The notes under the pieces: model-generated | Told to the model about the DNA's origin: nothing | Seen by the model: the letters and a program-made list of their open reading frames with translations, nothing else | Databases searched by the model: none | Made by a program: the position numbers and the translations under genes | Source: Serratia marcescens | Lineage (GTDB): Bacteria > Pseudomonadota > Gammaproteobacteria > Enterobacterales > Enterobacteriaceae | DNA: 64,000 bases | Assembly: GCA_015548865.1 (NCBI GenBank) | Contig: JADMXW010000016.1 | Span: 65,654-129,653 of the forward strand | Direction: 5' to 3' | Shown: piece by piece, positions 19,674-28,908 of the stretch | Layout of the letters: every line of letters starts with the position of its first letter | Numbering within the stretch: the stretch's first letter is position 1

Positions 19674-21092
19674 ATGAGCAAAGTACAACAAAAAGATATT
19701 GAGCGATTAATCACACTGCTGGGCGGAATTGAGAACATTGTTACTATCACTCACTGTATCACCCGTTTGCGTTTTGTGTTGCAAGACCCCACCCGAGCCG
19801 ATACCAAGAGCATTGAAACACTGCCGATGGTGAAAGGCTGTTTTATCACCGCAGGACAGTTTCAGGTCGTTATTGGCACAGACGTGGAGGATTACTTTCA
19901 GGCACTGAGTACACGTACCGGTAAGGCCAAAGCCAATAAGGATAAATTGCGCCAGTCAGCACGCCAGAATATGACGCTGCTGGAACGCGGAATTTCTCAC
20001 TTTGCTGAAATTTTCTTTCCGCTGCTGCCCGCACTCATCAGCGGTGGATTGATCTTGGGCTTGCGTAACGTTATCGGTGACATTCCGTTCTCTGATGGAC
20101 AAACACTCATTCAACGCTACCCCACATGGCAGACGCTGTATGATTTTCTTTGGCTACTGGGTGAAGCAATTTTCTTCTACCTGCCCGTCGCCATTTGCTG
20201 GTCAGCAGTGAGAAAGATGGGAGGGACGCCCGTATTAGGCATCATTCTTGGCATTACACTGGTATCACCGCAGTTGATGAATGCCTATCAGATTGGTCAG
20301 CAAGTTCCCGACGTATGGGATTTTGGCTGGTTTGCCATTCAAAAAGTGGGTTATCAGGCGCAAGTGATCCCATCGCTACTGGCCGGTATCACACTGGCCA
20401 TGATTGAAACGCGATTAAAAAAATGGGTACCTGACTCACTCTACCTAGTGGTGGTTCCCGTTACTGCGCTCTTGCTCTCTGTCACGTTGGCGCATGCGGT
20501 GATTGGCCCGTTTGGCCGCTTAATCGGTGATGGTGTTGCCTGGGTGGTGAAAAGCGTAATGACAGGCAGCTTCGCCCCCATTGGTGCGGCGCTATTTGGT
20601 TTTCTCTATGCACCGTTGGTGATTACCGGAGTACACCAAACGACACTCGCCATAGATATGCAAATGATTCAAAGCATGGGAGGAACCCCTGTATGGCCAC
20701 TGATTGCGTTATCAAATATCGCTCAGGGTTCCGCCGTTATCGGTATTATTATCATCAGTCGTCGACACAATGAACGTGAAGTTTCTGTGCCTGCAGCCGT
20801 GTCTGCCATGCTGGGTGTGACTGAACCGGCCATGTACGGCATCAATCTCAAATATGGTTTCCCCATGTTGTGCGCCATGGCGGGGTCTTCTTTAGCTGGG
20901 CTACTGTGCGGACTTATCGGCGTTACGGCCAATGGTATCGGCGTTGGTGGTTTACCCGGTATTTTGTCCATCAAACCCACGTATTGGGGCATCTATTTGG
21001 CGGCAATGGCTATCGCTATTGTGATACCGGCATTGTTAACCATTGTTGTATTTCGCCATAAACAGCGCAATGGCACCTTACCCTTTCTGTAA
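19674..21092 (+). CDS. treB: Trehalose-specific PTS EIIBC component TreB
   Basis: Membrane permease that imports and phosphorylates trehalose to trehalose 6-phosphate. The N-terminal IIB domain has the phosphocysteine Cys28 in ITHCITRLRF; the IIC domain from about residue 100 has about ten membrane segments and the GVTEPAMYGIN substrate-binding motif. 472 residues, full length as in E. coli TreB. There is no IIA domain, as usual for TreB, which borrows the glucose IIA (Crr). It is followed by a decayed second copy of itself and then treC. No treR regulator is in the window. Confidence 0.95.
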   Translation: MSKVQQKDIERLITLLGGIENIVTITHCITRLRFVLQDPTRADTKSIETLPMVKGCFITAGQFQVVIGTDVEDYFQALSTRTGKAKANKDKLRQSARQNMTLLERGISHFAEIFFPLLPALISGGLILGLRNVIGDIPFSDGQTLIQRYPTWQTLYDFLWLLGEAIFFYLPVAICWSAVRKMGGTPVLGIILGITLVSPQLMNAYQIGQQVPDVWDFGWFAIQKVGYQAQVIPSLLAGITLAMIETRLKKWVPDSLYLVVVPVTALLLSVTLAHAVIGPFGRLIGDGVAWVVKSVMTGSFAPIGAALFGFLYAPLVITGVHQTTLAIDMQMIQSMGGTPVWPLIALSNIAQGSAVIGIIIISRRHNEREVSVPAAVSAMLGVTEPAMYGINLKYGFPMLCAMAGSSLAGLLCGLIGVTANGIGVGGLPGILSIKPTYWGIYLAAMAIAIVIPALLTIVVFRHKQRNGTLPFL

Positions 21093-21250
21093 GCGCCATG
21101 TTCTGCACTTAACAGGCCCCGAGGTATGAATCCGGAGCCTGGGACAAATCTAATAAATCGCTCGAGTCTCTGTTCATCCGCGATTACAGGTACATCGTTG
21201 CCTATCTTTGATCTATCGATTCTCCCCGTAATAAAGAAAAGGGTAAAGAA

Positions 21251-21694
21251 ATGAGCAAGGTACGGCGACAAACCATTGAACACTTCATTGAACTTCTCGG
21301 CGGGACACGGAATGTTGTGAGACTCACTCATTGCATCACTCGATTATGCCTCACATTGGAATATCCCGAGAGGGCCAACATCGACGACATCAAAACGTTT
21401 CCGATGGCCAAAGGGGCTTTACCCATGGCGGCCAACTTCAAATCGTCATCGGTACTGACGTTAAAGCCTATTATCAGGCATTGCAGGCCGTCAGCGGCAC
21501 TCTTATGTGGGGTTAGTGGCGTGCTAACTAATGGTATTGGCGTTGTTGATAGCATACCGGGCATTCTTTCGATCAAACCGTCATTTTGGGGCACCTATCT
21601 GGTCGCCATAGCAATCGCTATCGTAATACCGGTTATGCTCACCGCCACCATTTACCGACGGAAACAACGGCTGGGCGCATTGCCCAATGGGTAA
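21251..21694 (+). pseudogene. Decayed second copy of treB (frameshift and large internal deletion)
   Basis: The start reads as a TreB IIB domain (LTHCITRLCLTLEYPERA, Cys28 kept). At the G-run 21413-21416 one base appears lost: the TreB-like sequence continues in another frame (GGQLQIVIGTDVKAYYQAL) up to a stop at 21514-21516. From about 21500 the first frame is again TreB-like, but at the far C-terminus (LLCGVSGVLTNGIGV, PGILSIKPSFWGTYL). Compared with the intact treB, about 320 codons of the membrane domain are missing. The 147-codon open frame is therefore a remnant and cannot be a working permease. Divergence from the intact copy shows that the duplication is not recent. Confidence 0.9.
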
Positions 21695-21729
21695 TTGCGT
21701 CCTATAACTAGCGTACAGGTAAAGCGCAA

Positions 21730-23412
21730 ATGGGTAATGGCATGACAGCATCGCTTCCTTGGTGGCGCAACGGCGTCATCTATCAAATTTATCCCAAAAG
21801 TTTTCAAGACAGCACAGGCTCAGGTACTGGCGATCTGCAGGGCATCATTTCTCGTTTGGATTATCTACAACAACTGGGGGTCGATGCGCTTTGGCTTACG
21901 CCTGTTTATCCCTCTCCGCAAGTGGATAATGGCTATGATGTCGCAGACTACTGCGACATCGACCCCGCTTATGGCACCCTGCACGATATGGAAACGCTGA
22001 TCGTGCATGCACATGCGCGCGGCATACGTATCATCATGGATATGGTCTTTAACCATACGTCTACGCAACACCCTTGGTTTGTACAAGCGCAAGCCCCGCA
22101 CAGTGAATATCGATCTTTTTACTGCTGGCGTGAGGGTACGGAAACAGCCCCGCCCAATAACTGGCGCTCAAAATTCGGCGGCAGCGCCTGGCAGTGGCAT
22201 TCGCCCAGCCAACAATATTACCTACACCTGTTCGCACCTGAACAGGCTGATTTGAACTGGGAGCATGTTCCGGTTCGCGAAGCGTTGAAAACTGTGTGTC
22301 ACTTTTGGGCAGACAAAGGGGTGGATGGCTTGCGTCTGGATGTCATCAATCTGGTGTCAAAACAGCAGGATTTCCCATCGGACAGTGAAGGAGACGGCCG
22401 ACGTTATTATACCGATGGACCGCGCATGATGGAGTTTCTCCACGAATTCAACCGCGATGTCTTCTCGCCGCGTGGACTAATGACCGTCGGTGAAATGTCC
22501 TCAACCACACTCGAACAGTGTCAGCATTATGCTTCGCTATCAGGCCATGCGTTATCGATGACGTTCAACTTCCATCACTTAAAGGTGGATTACCCCGGCG
22601 GGGAAAAATGGACGCTGGCCACCCCCGATTTTGTTCAATTGAAAGCGCTATTCAATGCCTGGCAACGTGGTATGCATAATAAGGCCTGGAGTGCGCTGTT
22701 CTGGTGTAACCACGATCAGCCACGCATTGTTTCTCGTTTTGGCGATGAAGGCGAATACCGCACACAATCCGCTAAAATGTTAGCCATGGTTCTACACGGT
22801 ATGCAGGGAACCCCCTATATTTATCAAGGGGAAGAAATTGGCATGACTAACCCCGGCTATGAAAGCATCGATCAATATCGCGACATCGAAAGTCTGAATT
22901 GCTACACCGAACAGCTAACCAAAGGCGAAACCCCAGCACATATATTGCGTATTCTTGCCAATAAATCACGCGATAATGGGCGTAGCCCGATGCAATGGTC
23001 AAGCGCGCCTTCAGCAGGCTTTACGTCAGGTGAGCCGTGGATATCCCCAGGGGCCCGTTACACTGAGATCAATGTCTCACAGGCGCTTGCCGATCCGCAC
23101 TCGGTGTTTTACACCTACCAGCGGTTAATCGCCCTGCGCAAAGAGCTTCCCTTATTGACCAAGGGGGATTATCAGGATCTTGCGCCAGGCCACGCCTATA
23201 TCTGGTTGTATCGCCGCTGCTGGCAAGGGCAACAGTTACTGGTACTTGCCAACCTGAGCCGAGAAATGCAGTATTGCAAACTGCCAGCCCCACCGCGCCT
23301 GCAGGACTGGCGCCTGTTACTGAGCAACTATGATGATGCGCGCGTCCACCCAGAATCACTCACACTGCGCCCTTTCGAAGCACTTTATTGGCTGTCTGAT
23401 GCAGAACTGTAA
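21730..23412 (+). CDS. treC: Trehalose-6-phosphate hydrolase TreC
   Basis: Cytoplasmic GH13 glycosidase that splits trehalose 6-phosphate to glucose and glucose 6-phosphate. Family motifs are complete: DMVFNHTS, the nucleophile region GVDGLRLDVIN, the acid/base region LMTVGEMSS, and WCNHDQPR. The 560-residue product matches E. coli TreC nearly to the end (LRPFEALYWL). The ATG at 21730 is given; the in-frame ATG at 21742 (MTASLPWW) fits the E. coli N-terminus equally well. It follows the treB remnant by 35 bases and is probably co-transcribed with treB. Confidence 0.94.
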   Translation: MGNGMTASLPWWRNGVIYQIYPKSFQDSTGSGTGDLQGIISRLDYLQQLGVDALWLTPVYPSPQVDNGYDVADYCDIDPAYGTLHDMETLIVHAHARGIRIIMDMVFNHTSTQHPWFVQAQAPHSEYRSFYCWREGTETAPPNNWRSKFGGSAWQWHSPSQQYYLHLFAPEQADLNWEHVPVREALKTVCHFWADKGVDGLRLDVINLVSKQQDFPSDSEGDGRRYYTDGPRMMEFLHEFNRDVFSPRGLMTVGEMSSTTLEQCQHYASLSGHALSMTFNFHHLKVDYPGGEKWTLATPDFVQLKALFNAWQRGMHNKAWSALFWCNHDQPRIVSRFGDEGEYRTQSAKMLAMVLHGMQGTPYIYQGEEIGMTNPGYESIDQYRDIESLNCYTEQLTKGETPAHILRILANKSRDNGRSPMQWSSAPSAGFTSGEPWISPGARYTEINVSQALADPHSVFYTYQRLIALRKELPLLTKGDYQDLAPGHAYIWLYRRCWQGQQLLVLANLSREMQYCKLPAPPRLQDWRLLLSNYDDARVHPESLTLRPFEALYWLSDAEL

Positions 23413-23428
23413 AAATCAGTGTTGAGGG

Positions 23429-24757
23429 TTATTCCTCCATCACAGCGAAAAGCTCGAGCGTTAAATTACCACAGTGATCGGGCACTGAAATAGCACAGTG
23501 CCCGGAAGCTAGCGCATCCTGCACGGCTGAGTGCTCAAGGTCTACCGCGAAGCAAAGATTTTCCCAATCGACAGGTATTGCAGCGGGAATACGGTTAACC
23601 GGTTGTAGGGGGCTGTCGTTATCAGTCAGTGTGTTTTCCCTGTGAATAGCGTGCCGGGTTCCGACACAGCATCGCGTCAACATATGTGATTGCAACCGAT
23701 GTGAAGGCCAGGAAGAGCGGGCCAGAAGATAAAACCCAGAGACAGAATCTACATCCTGTTGTTGTAGTTTCCCTACCCACAGATGATCTTTTTCACGCAT
23801 CAGATCAATCTCCACGGCCCGGGCTGGCAAACAGGTTTCAAGCAAAGCACTAAGCAATGCGAATAACGGAGGAAAGACTGCCTCAAGATGGTCATGATCA
23901 TAATGCGGAATATCTGCTGAACTCCACTCCTGCGTATAGGGCAACAGCGGCCCAGCTAATTTAACCAGCTCGCGATAGACCAACTCTGGATGCAATGCCG
24001 TCGTCAAACTCACCGCATTCAGCACAGACTCGTAACGGTTCAAAACATTCAACATCCAAAACAGCGGGATATCAGGCTGTACACGTGGTCCAGGTTGTTT
24101 ATAGCGCAGAGCCAACAGGCCACGACGTTTCAGTCGTGAGCTGGACAGCAGTTTCTCTGCTTGCGCCACAAGCATCGGAGCCGCTGAGAACGCCAGCAGA
24201 GGAGGAATAAAAGAAGGATCGATCTCCCAAAGCCCTTGCGCATTACGGTTCAGTCTCGCAATACGATGGGTTTTATAGCCCCTGTTTTCATCAATACTAA
24301 ATCGCAGCCCGATCGTAGTGCTGGCAACCACATTCTTCTCACTCTGCACTTGAACGTCTTTTCTGCCTTGGTAAGCTATCGCCGGCGGCTCCCCCGCACG
24401 ATAGTGATATTGAGCCCCATAAAGTTGGAACTCAGTTGCGGGCAATGCCAGCAGCACATCAACCTGTTGCAGTTCTTTCCCTAGTTGCTTATCCAAGTCA
24501 ATTGCACAAGAAAACGCTGTCGTATCAGATGAGTCAACCCAAGTGCCATCAGGGAGGCAAACTCGCAGTTGCTTTATCGTTAATTGCTGATGCTGCATCG
24601 CTTCTTCATCAAGTCGCAGCACTTCAACGCCCCACGAGCTTGACAGTGAATAAGGCGAAGGATATTTGCAGCTATGTCCATTCCAAACCGGGGTAAACTG
24701 AGACGGCAGTGAAGAAAGTAAAGCGCCTCTGTTCCATCGAGGTCGTGGCGTCTTCAT
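23429..24757 (-). CDS. Orphan TssK-like protein (type VI secretion baseplate family)
   Basis: 442 residues with the layout of the TssK/ImpJ/VasE family: N-terminal PRWNRGALLSSLPSQF, corresponding to the W.EG.FL.PQHFQ region; a beta-rich shoulder domain (LPDGTWVDSSDTTAFSCAIDL); a central helical part with LNRYESVLNAV, HPELVYRELVKLAGPLLPY and HYDHDHLEAVFPPLFALLSALLE, which matches the TssK pattern HPE.LY..L..LAG and YDHD.L; and a C-terminal head domain. TssK normally joins the T6SS baseplate to the membrane complex. No other tss gene is in the window. The usual FQ-rich N-terminal signature is eroded, so it may have been repurposed. Convergent with treC. Confidence 0.75.
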   Translation of the reverse strand: MKTPRPRWNRGALLSSLPSQFTPVWNGHSCKYPSPYSLSSSWGVEVLRLDEEAMQHQQLTIKQLRVCLPDGTWVDSSDTTAFSCAIDLDKQLGKELQQVDVLLALPATEFQLYGAQYHYRAGEPPAIAYQGRKDVQVQSEKNVVASTTIGLRFSIDENRGYKTHRIARLNRNAQGLWEIDPSFIPPLLAFSAAPMLVAQAEKLLSSSRLKRRGLLALRYKQPGPRVQPDIPLFWMLNVLNRYESVLNAVSLTTALHPELVYRELVKLAGPLLPYTQEWSSADIPHYDHDHLEAVFPPLFALLSALLETCLPARAVEIDLMREKDHLWVGKLQQQDVDSVSGFYLLARSSWPSHRLQSHMLTRCCVGTRHAIHRENTLTDNDSPLQPVNRIPAAIPVDWENLCFAVDLEHSAVQDALASGHCAISVPDHCGNLTLELFAVMEE

Positions 24758-25181
24758 TCTGAGCGGTTCTCCTCAATGTCCTTTGTACAATATGACAAAA
24801 CAGGTTTACTCAACCGAGTTCCTTTAATGTGGGTCGGTAATGAGAATATCCACAGAAATCCTGTACAAAAAATAATGCACACATCCGTTAGTAGTGCAAA
24901 TTACAGGTTCAAGTAATGACTAAGAAGGCGACACAGTAGCAGATATGCTGTCACGCAAGAAACAAATTTAATGACAGAGTAAATAAATGAGAATCTTCGC
25001 ATATCACGTAGATAATTAGCAGCGCTAAATAAGTGACACTATTATTATGTTATAAGCTGGACGTATAATCGCAGTGATAAAATATTGTTATCAGTTGAGT
25101 AGTCATTAAAAGGAATGAAAGCATGGTACGGCAATAATTACATTATTGCCGTACACACATTGGTATTGCTGACATTCTTCG
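24758..25181. other. Intergenic region with a perfect 13-bp inverted repeat
   Basis: AT-rich gap of 424 bases upstream of the TssK-like gene and downstream of elaB. No convincing ORF. GTACGGCAATAAT (25126-25138) and its exact complement ATTATTGCCGTAC (25142-25154) enclose only 3 bases. There is no clean T-run on either side, so it may be a weak elaB terminator or a protein-binding palindrome. Confidence 0.7.
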
Positions 25182-25493
25182 TTATCTACGCGCCAGCAAA
25201 AGGCCGAGCACCAACCCAATTGATGCACCCAGCCCCACTCCGTGCCATGGTTTTTTATGAACATAACCATCCGCACGATTCGCGACTTGTTTTGCTTTAG
25301 CATAATAACTATCGGAAATACCCAATCTCGCCTTAACTTCCAATAGGGCATTCTCCGCATTTTTCTTCAACGTAATATAGGCTTCATCGGCGCTATCACC
25401 AGAATAACGCAATATATCATCTAACGTATCTGCTAATAATTTAGCATCATCTTCAATGCGAATATCTTCAGCAGGTTGTTTCTTCTCAGCCAT
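25182..25493 (-). CDS. elaB: ElaB/YqjD/DUF883 family membrane-anchored ribosome-binding protein
   Basis: 103-residue protein with the family layout: a charged, helical N-terminal part (DDAKLLADTLDDILRYSGD), a coiled middle (ALLEVKARLGISDSYYAKAK) and a C-terminal membrane anchor with the glycine pattern ending GLVLGLLLARR, identical in its last ten residues to E. coli ElaB. ElaB and relatives are stationary-phase, inner-membrane proteins linked to ribosome binding and stress. Start chosen at ATG 25493, which has GGAGT seven bases before it; longer readings lack a ribosome site. It lies next to nuoN, as the ela genes lie near nuo in E. coli. Confidence 0.9.
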   Translation of the reverse strand: MAEKKQPAEDIRIEDDAKLLADTLDDILRYSGDSADEAYITLKKNAENALLEVKARLGISDSYYAKAKQVANRADGYVHKKPWHGVGLGASIGLVLGLLLARR

Positions 25494-25631
25494 TATCGAC
25501 TCCATGTTATGTAACATCAGTAGATTAACTATAGACAACTTCTGCGCCGTGCAGGGCATTGATCTTCCCAGATCATTCTGAAAATAGGAAACTGGAACAG
25601 CCGTAATGCCAGCGGACACATCTACGCGGAT

Positions 25632-25674
25632 AAAAAAAACCGCCGCAACCGATAATGGCTGCCGCGGCTTTTTA
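25632..25674 (-). terminator. Terminator of the nuo operon (bidirectional shape)
   Basis: On the minus strand GGC-rich arms at 25657-25667 and 25640-25650 form an 11-bp stem with one mismatch and one G-U pair, followed by eight T residues (complement of 25632-25639). The plus strand also has CTTTTTAT after the stem. It lies about 110 bases after the nuoN stop. Confidence 0.85.
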
Positions 25675-25780
25675 TCCCAATCCTATTTCACGTTGCAGGT
25701 ATGCTACCTCTCCTCACTCCACCCCAGAAGATTGCTGAGGTAAGCGTCTGGGCTTCGCTGCACCGTTCAAAGCGTCTACA

Positions 25781-27238
25781 TTACATTAATGGCTGTGCCA
25801 TCTGGACCAGCGAAATCAGCGGCTGGGGATAAAGCCCCAGCAGCAGTACTGCAATGGCAGAAATCAGTACTACCACGCCGCCTGCGGTCAGTGCCCAGTT
25901 GTTGGGCGTATCACGCTGACGTTCTTGCGGTGCCGTGAGATACAGGCTGACCATAACGCGCAGGTAATAGTAGAGGCCGATAGCACTCCCCACAACCACT
26001 GCGCCAGTCAGCCACCACAGTTTGGCATCAACGCCCACGGCCAGCACATAGAATTTACCGAAGAAGCCAAGCGTCATCGGGATACCGGCCAAAGAGAGCA
26101 TCATCACTGTCATTACCGCTGAGAGAATCGGCTTATGCCAGAACAGCCCGCGATAAGAGAACAGCGAATCCGCATCTGGACCACGGTACGGGCTGGACAT
26201 CAGGCTAACAACACCGAAGGCCCCCAGACTGCTGAACAGATAGCCCGCCAGATAGACACCCACAGTTTCTAATGCCAACTGGTGGGTTTGCACTGCAATC
26301 AGAGCGACCAGCAGGTAGCCGAGGTGAGCAATGGAAGAGTAACCGAGCAGACGCTTGATGTTGCTTTGCGCAACAGCCATCAGGTTACCAAACAGGATGG
26401 AAGCAAAAGCGATCACACCCAGTGCAGTTCTTACCGAGTCACTATCGACCATCGGCGCGTAAAGGAACAAACGCATCACTGCACCAAAAATGGCAATCTT
26501 GCTGGCTGTGGCCAGGAAAGTCGACACCGGTGCCGGCGCACCTTGATACACGTCTGGCGTCCAGAGGTGGAACGGCACCAACGAGAGTTTGAACCCTAAA
26601 CCAACGATCATCATTCCCAGGCCCGCCAGCAGTAGCGGCTCGTGCAGCGTACGATCCGCTAAACGCGCACCCAGGCTGGCAAAGCTCAAGCTGCCAGATT
26701 CAGCATAGACTAACGCCATACCAAACAGCAGGAAGGAAGATGCAGCGGCAGAAAGCAGCATGTATTTGATGCCCGCTTCCAGCGAGCGACGTTGGCGAAA
26801 TGCATAGCTCACCAAACCAAATAGCGGCAACGAGATAAGCTCAATACCGATAAACAGCGACGCCAGATGGTTGGCACTTGCCAGCAAAACGCCACCCAGT
26901 GCAGCAATCGCCACCAGCAGATAGAACTCATCGCGGTTATCCGGATAGCCTTCTAGCCAAGGATAAGCAAATGTGCAGGTAGCCAGACTGGCAAGCAGCA
27001 CCAGCGCGGTGTAGAACATGGAGAACCCGTCTACCCGCAGCAGGGGCGTGACATCCATCGGTCCGGCATTGCCCACCAAAACCAGCGAGAACAACGCAAT
27101 GTTAAGACCGATAACCGTGACGGTCGCATTAAAGAAATGGTTGCGTCGCCACGCAATGCACAGCATCACAACCACTGCCGTTAATCCGACGATTAACAGC
27201 GGCAGGAGCGCGATTAGGTGTTGAAGAGTTATTGTCAT
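25781..27238 (-). CDS. nuoN: NADH-quinone oxidoreductase subunit N
   Basis: Membrane-arm antiporter-like subunit of complex I involved in proton pumping. 485 residues, the same length as E. coli NuoN, with about 14 membrane segments and the conserved charged positions of the family ([41 protein letters not shown]). The ATG at 27238 lies six bases after the nuoM stop. Last gene of the operon. Confidence 0.97.
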   Translation of the reverse strand: MTITLQHLIALLPLLIVGLTAVVVMLCIAWRRNHFFNATVTVIGLNIALFSLVLVGNAGPMDVTPLLRVDGFSMFYTALVLLASLATCTFAYPWLEGYPDNRDEFYLLVAIAALGGVLLASANHLASLFIGIELISLPLFGLVSYAFRQRRSLEAGIKYMLLSAAASSFLLFGMALVYAESGSLSFASLGARLADRTLHEPLLLAGLGMMIVGLGFKLSLVPFHLWTPDVYQGAPAPVSTFLATASKIAIFGAVMRLFLYAPMVDSDSVRTALGVIAFASILFGNLMAVAQSNIKRLLGYSSIAHLGYLLVALIAVQTHQLALETVGVYLAGYLFSSLGAFGVVSLMSSPYRGPDADSLFSYRGLFWHKPILSAVMTVMMLSLAGIPMTLGFFGKFYVLAVGVDAKLWWLTGAVVVGSAIGLYYYLRVMVSLYLTAPQERQRDTPNNWALTAGGVVVLISAIAVLLLGLYPQPLISLVQMAQPLM

Positions 27239-27244
27239 GGCGAA

Positions 27245-28780
27245 TTACGGCCTTGTCGTTGAAAGTGTTGAATCAGTTACTGATGACATAAACCAATGCT
27301 GGATATTAGCCATCGCCGCATCAGACGTATTCAGAATGGTCTGCGGGAACAAGCCGAGCAGCACCAGCAATACCACCAGCAACATCACCATCGACAATTC
27401 ACGGGTGGACAGTCCCGGCAGTTTCTCCTCAGATTTTGGCGCTCCGTAGTACGCACGTTGCATCATTACCAACGAGTAGACAGATGCAAACACCAAACCA
27501 AACGTCGAAATGACGGTAATCACCGGTACGACAGGATAGCTGCCGAACAGGATCATAAATTCACCCACAAAGTTGCCGGTGCCTGGCATCCCCAACGTTG
27601 CCACCGCGAAGAAGAGCGACAACGCGGGCAAGAAACGAATACGCGCCCACAGACCGCCCATCTGGCGCAGATCGCGTGTATGCAAGCGCTCATAGAGCTG
27701 GCCACACAGAATAAACAGACCTGCTGCGGAAAGCCCGTGCGCAATCATCTGGATAACCGCTCCCTGATAGGCCAGATGGCTACCAGAGTAGATGGCAATC
27801 ATCACAAAGCCCATGTGGGATACTGAAGTGTAGGCAATCAGGCGTTTGATGTCGGTCTGCATAAACGCCATCCAAGCGCCGTAGAAGATACCGATAACGC
27901 CTAACCACATTGCGATAGGGGCAAACTCGTGGGACGCGTTGGGAAACAGTGGCAGACTGAAACGCAACAAACCGTAGGCCGCCGTTTTCAGCAAGATACC
28001 GGCAAGGTCAACAGACCCCGCCGTCGGAGCCTGACTGTGCGCATCCGGCAACCAGCCGTGCAACGGTACCACCGGCATCTTAACCGCAAAGGCGATAAAG
28101 AAGCCCAGCATCAGCATATATTCCACACCGCGCGACATGGGGGTTTTCAACAAATCGGTGTAGTTGAAAGTCCAAACCCCGGTGGCATCGTGATGCACGA
28201 ACACCAGCGCCAGAATGGCGATCAGCATGATCAGACCGCTTGCCTGGGTATAGATAAAGAACTTGGTTGCGGCGGTAATACGCGTTTTCCCATCCGAACC
28301 TTTATGTCCCCACAGTGCGATGAGGAAGTACATCGGCACGAGCATCATCTCCCAGAAGAAGAAGAACAGGAACATGTCAATCGCCAGGAACACGCCAATA
28401 ACGCCGCCCAGGATCCACAGCAGGTTCAGGTGGAAGAAGCCCTGATAACGCTGGATTTCATTCCACGAACAAAGGATTGCCAGCACCCCCAGCAGACCGG
28501 TCAGCACCACCATCAGCAGCGACAATCCATCCAGCGCCAGATGAATACCGATACCGAAACGCGGAATCCACAGCACGTTGAATTCAGACTGCCACAACGG
28601 CACATCGGCCTGTGCAGTTAAAGAGTATCCGCCCTGCAACCAGAGCAGCAGCGACAGCACCAGCGTTAACCCCATCGATATCAGTGCGATCCAGCGCGGC
28701 ACGCGGGTGCCGAAACGCTCGAGCTGCCAACACAGCAGGCCGCCGATAAAGGGGAGAAGAATTAGCCAAGGTAGTAGCAT
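27245..28780 (-). CDS. nuoM: NADH-quinone oxidoreductase subunit M
   Basis: Second of the three Mrp-antiporter-like proton-pumping subunits. 511 residues, about 14 membrane segments, with the conserved FFFWEMMLVPMYFLIALWG and VVPLHGWLPDAHSQAP motifs carrying the key Glu and the HxxLPDAH-type loop. It is separated from nuoL by 128 bases, the largest gap in the distal half of the operon. Confidence 0.97.
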   Translation of the reverse strand: MLLPWLILLPFIGGLLCWQLERFGTRVPRWIALISMGLTLVLSLLLWLQGGYSLTAQADVPLWQSEFNVLWIPRFGIGIHLALDGLSLLMVVLTGLLGVLAILCSWNEIQRYQGFFHLNLLWILGGVIGVFLAIDMFLFFFFWEMMLVPMYFLIALWGHKGSDGKTRITAATKFFIYTQASGLIMLIAILALVFVHHDATGVWTFNYTDLLKTPMSRGVEYMLMLGFFIAFAVKMPVVPLHGWLPDAHSQAPTAGSVDLAGILLKTAAYGLLRFSLPLFPNASHEFAPIAMWLGVIGIFYGAWMAFMQTDIKRLIAYTSVSHMGFVMIAIYSGSHLAYQGAVIQMIAHGLSAAGLFILCGQLYERLHTRDLRQMGGLWARIRFLPALSLFFAVATLGMPGTGNFVGEFMILFGSYPVVPVITVISTFGLVFASVYSLVMMQRAYYGAPKSEEKLPGLSTRELSMVMLLVVLLVLLGLFPQTILNTSDAAMANIQHWFMSSVTDSTLSTTRP

Positions 28781-28908
28781 GGCGTTTTGCGTCCCTAATT
28801 TTAAGAAATCTGAAAACTTGCTGTGACGGAAGCCATTATTATCGGCCTCCCGCCCCTGCGCATCATTACTGCGTGTTTTTCATCGCGTTTATCTCGTGGC
28901 AATCGCCA

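Noticed and set aside
21251-21694. The 147-codon frame as a functional PTS protein
   Set aside because: Lacks nearly the complete membrane domain, and TreB similarity switches frame inside it; treated as a pseudogene.
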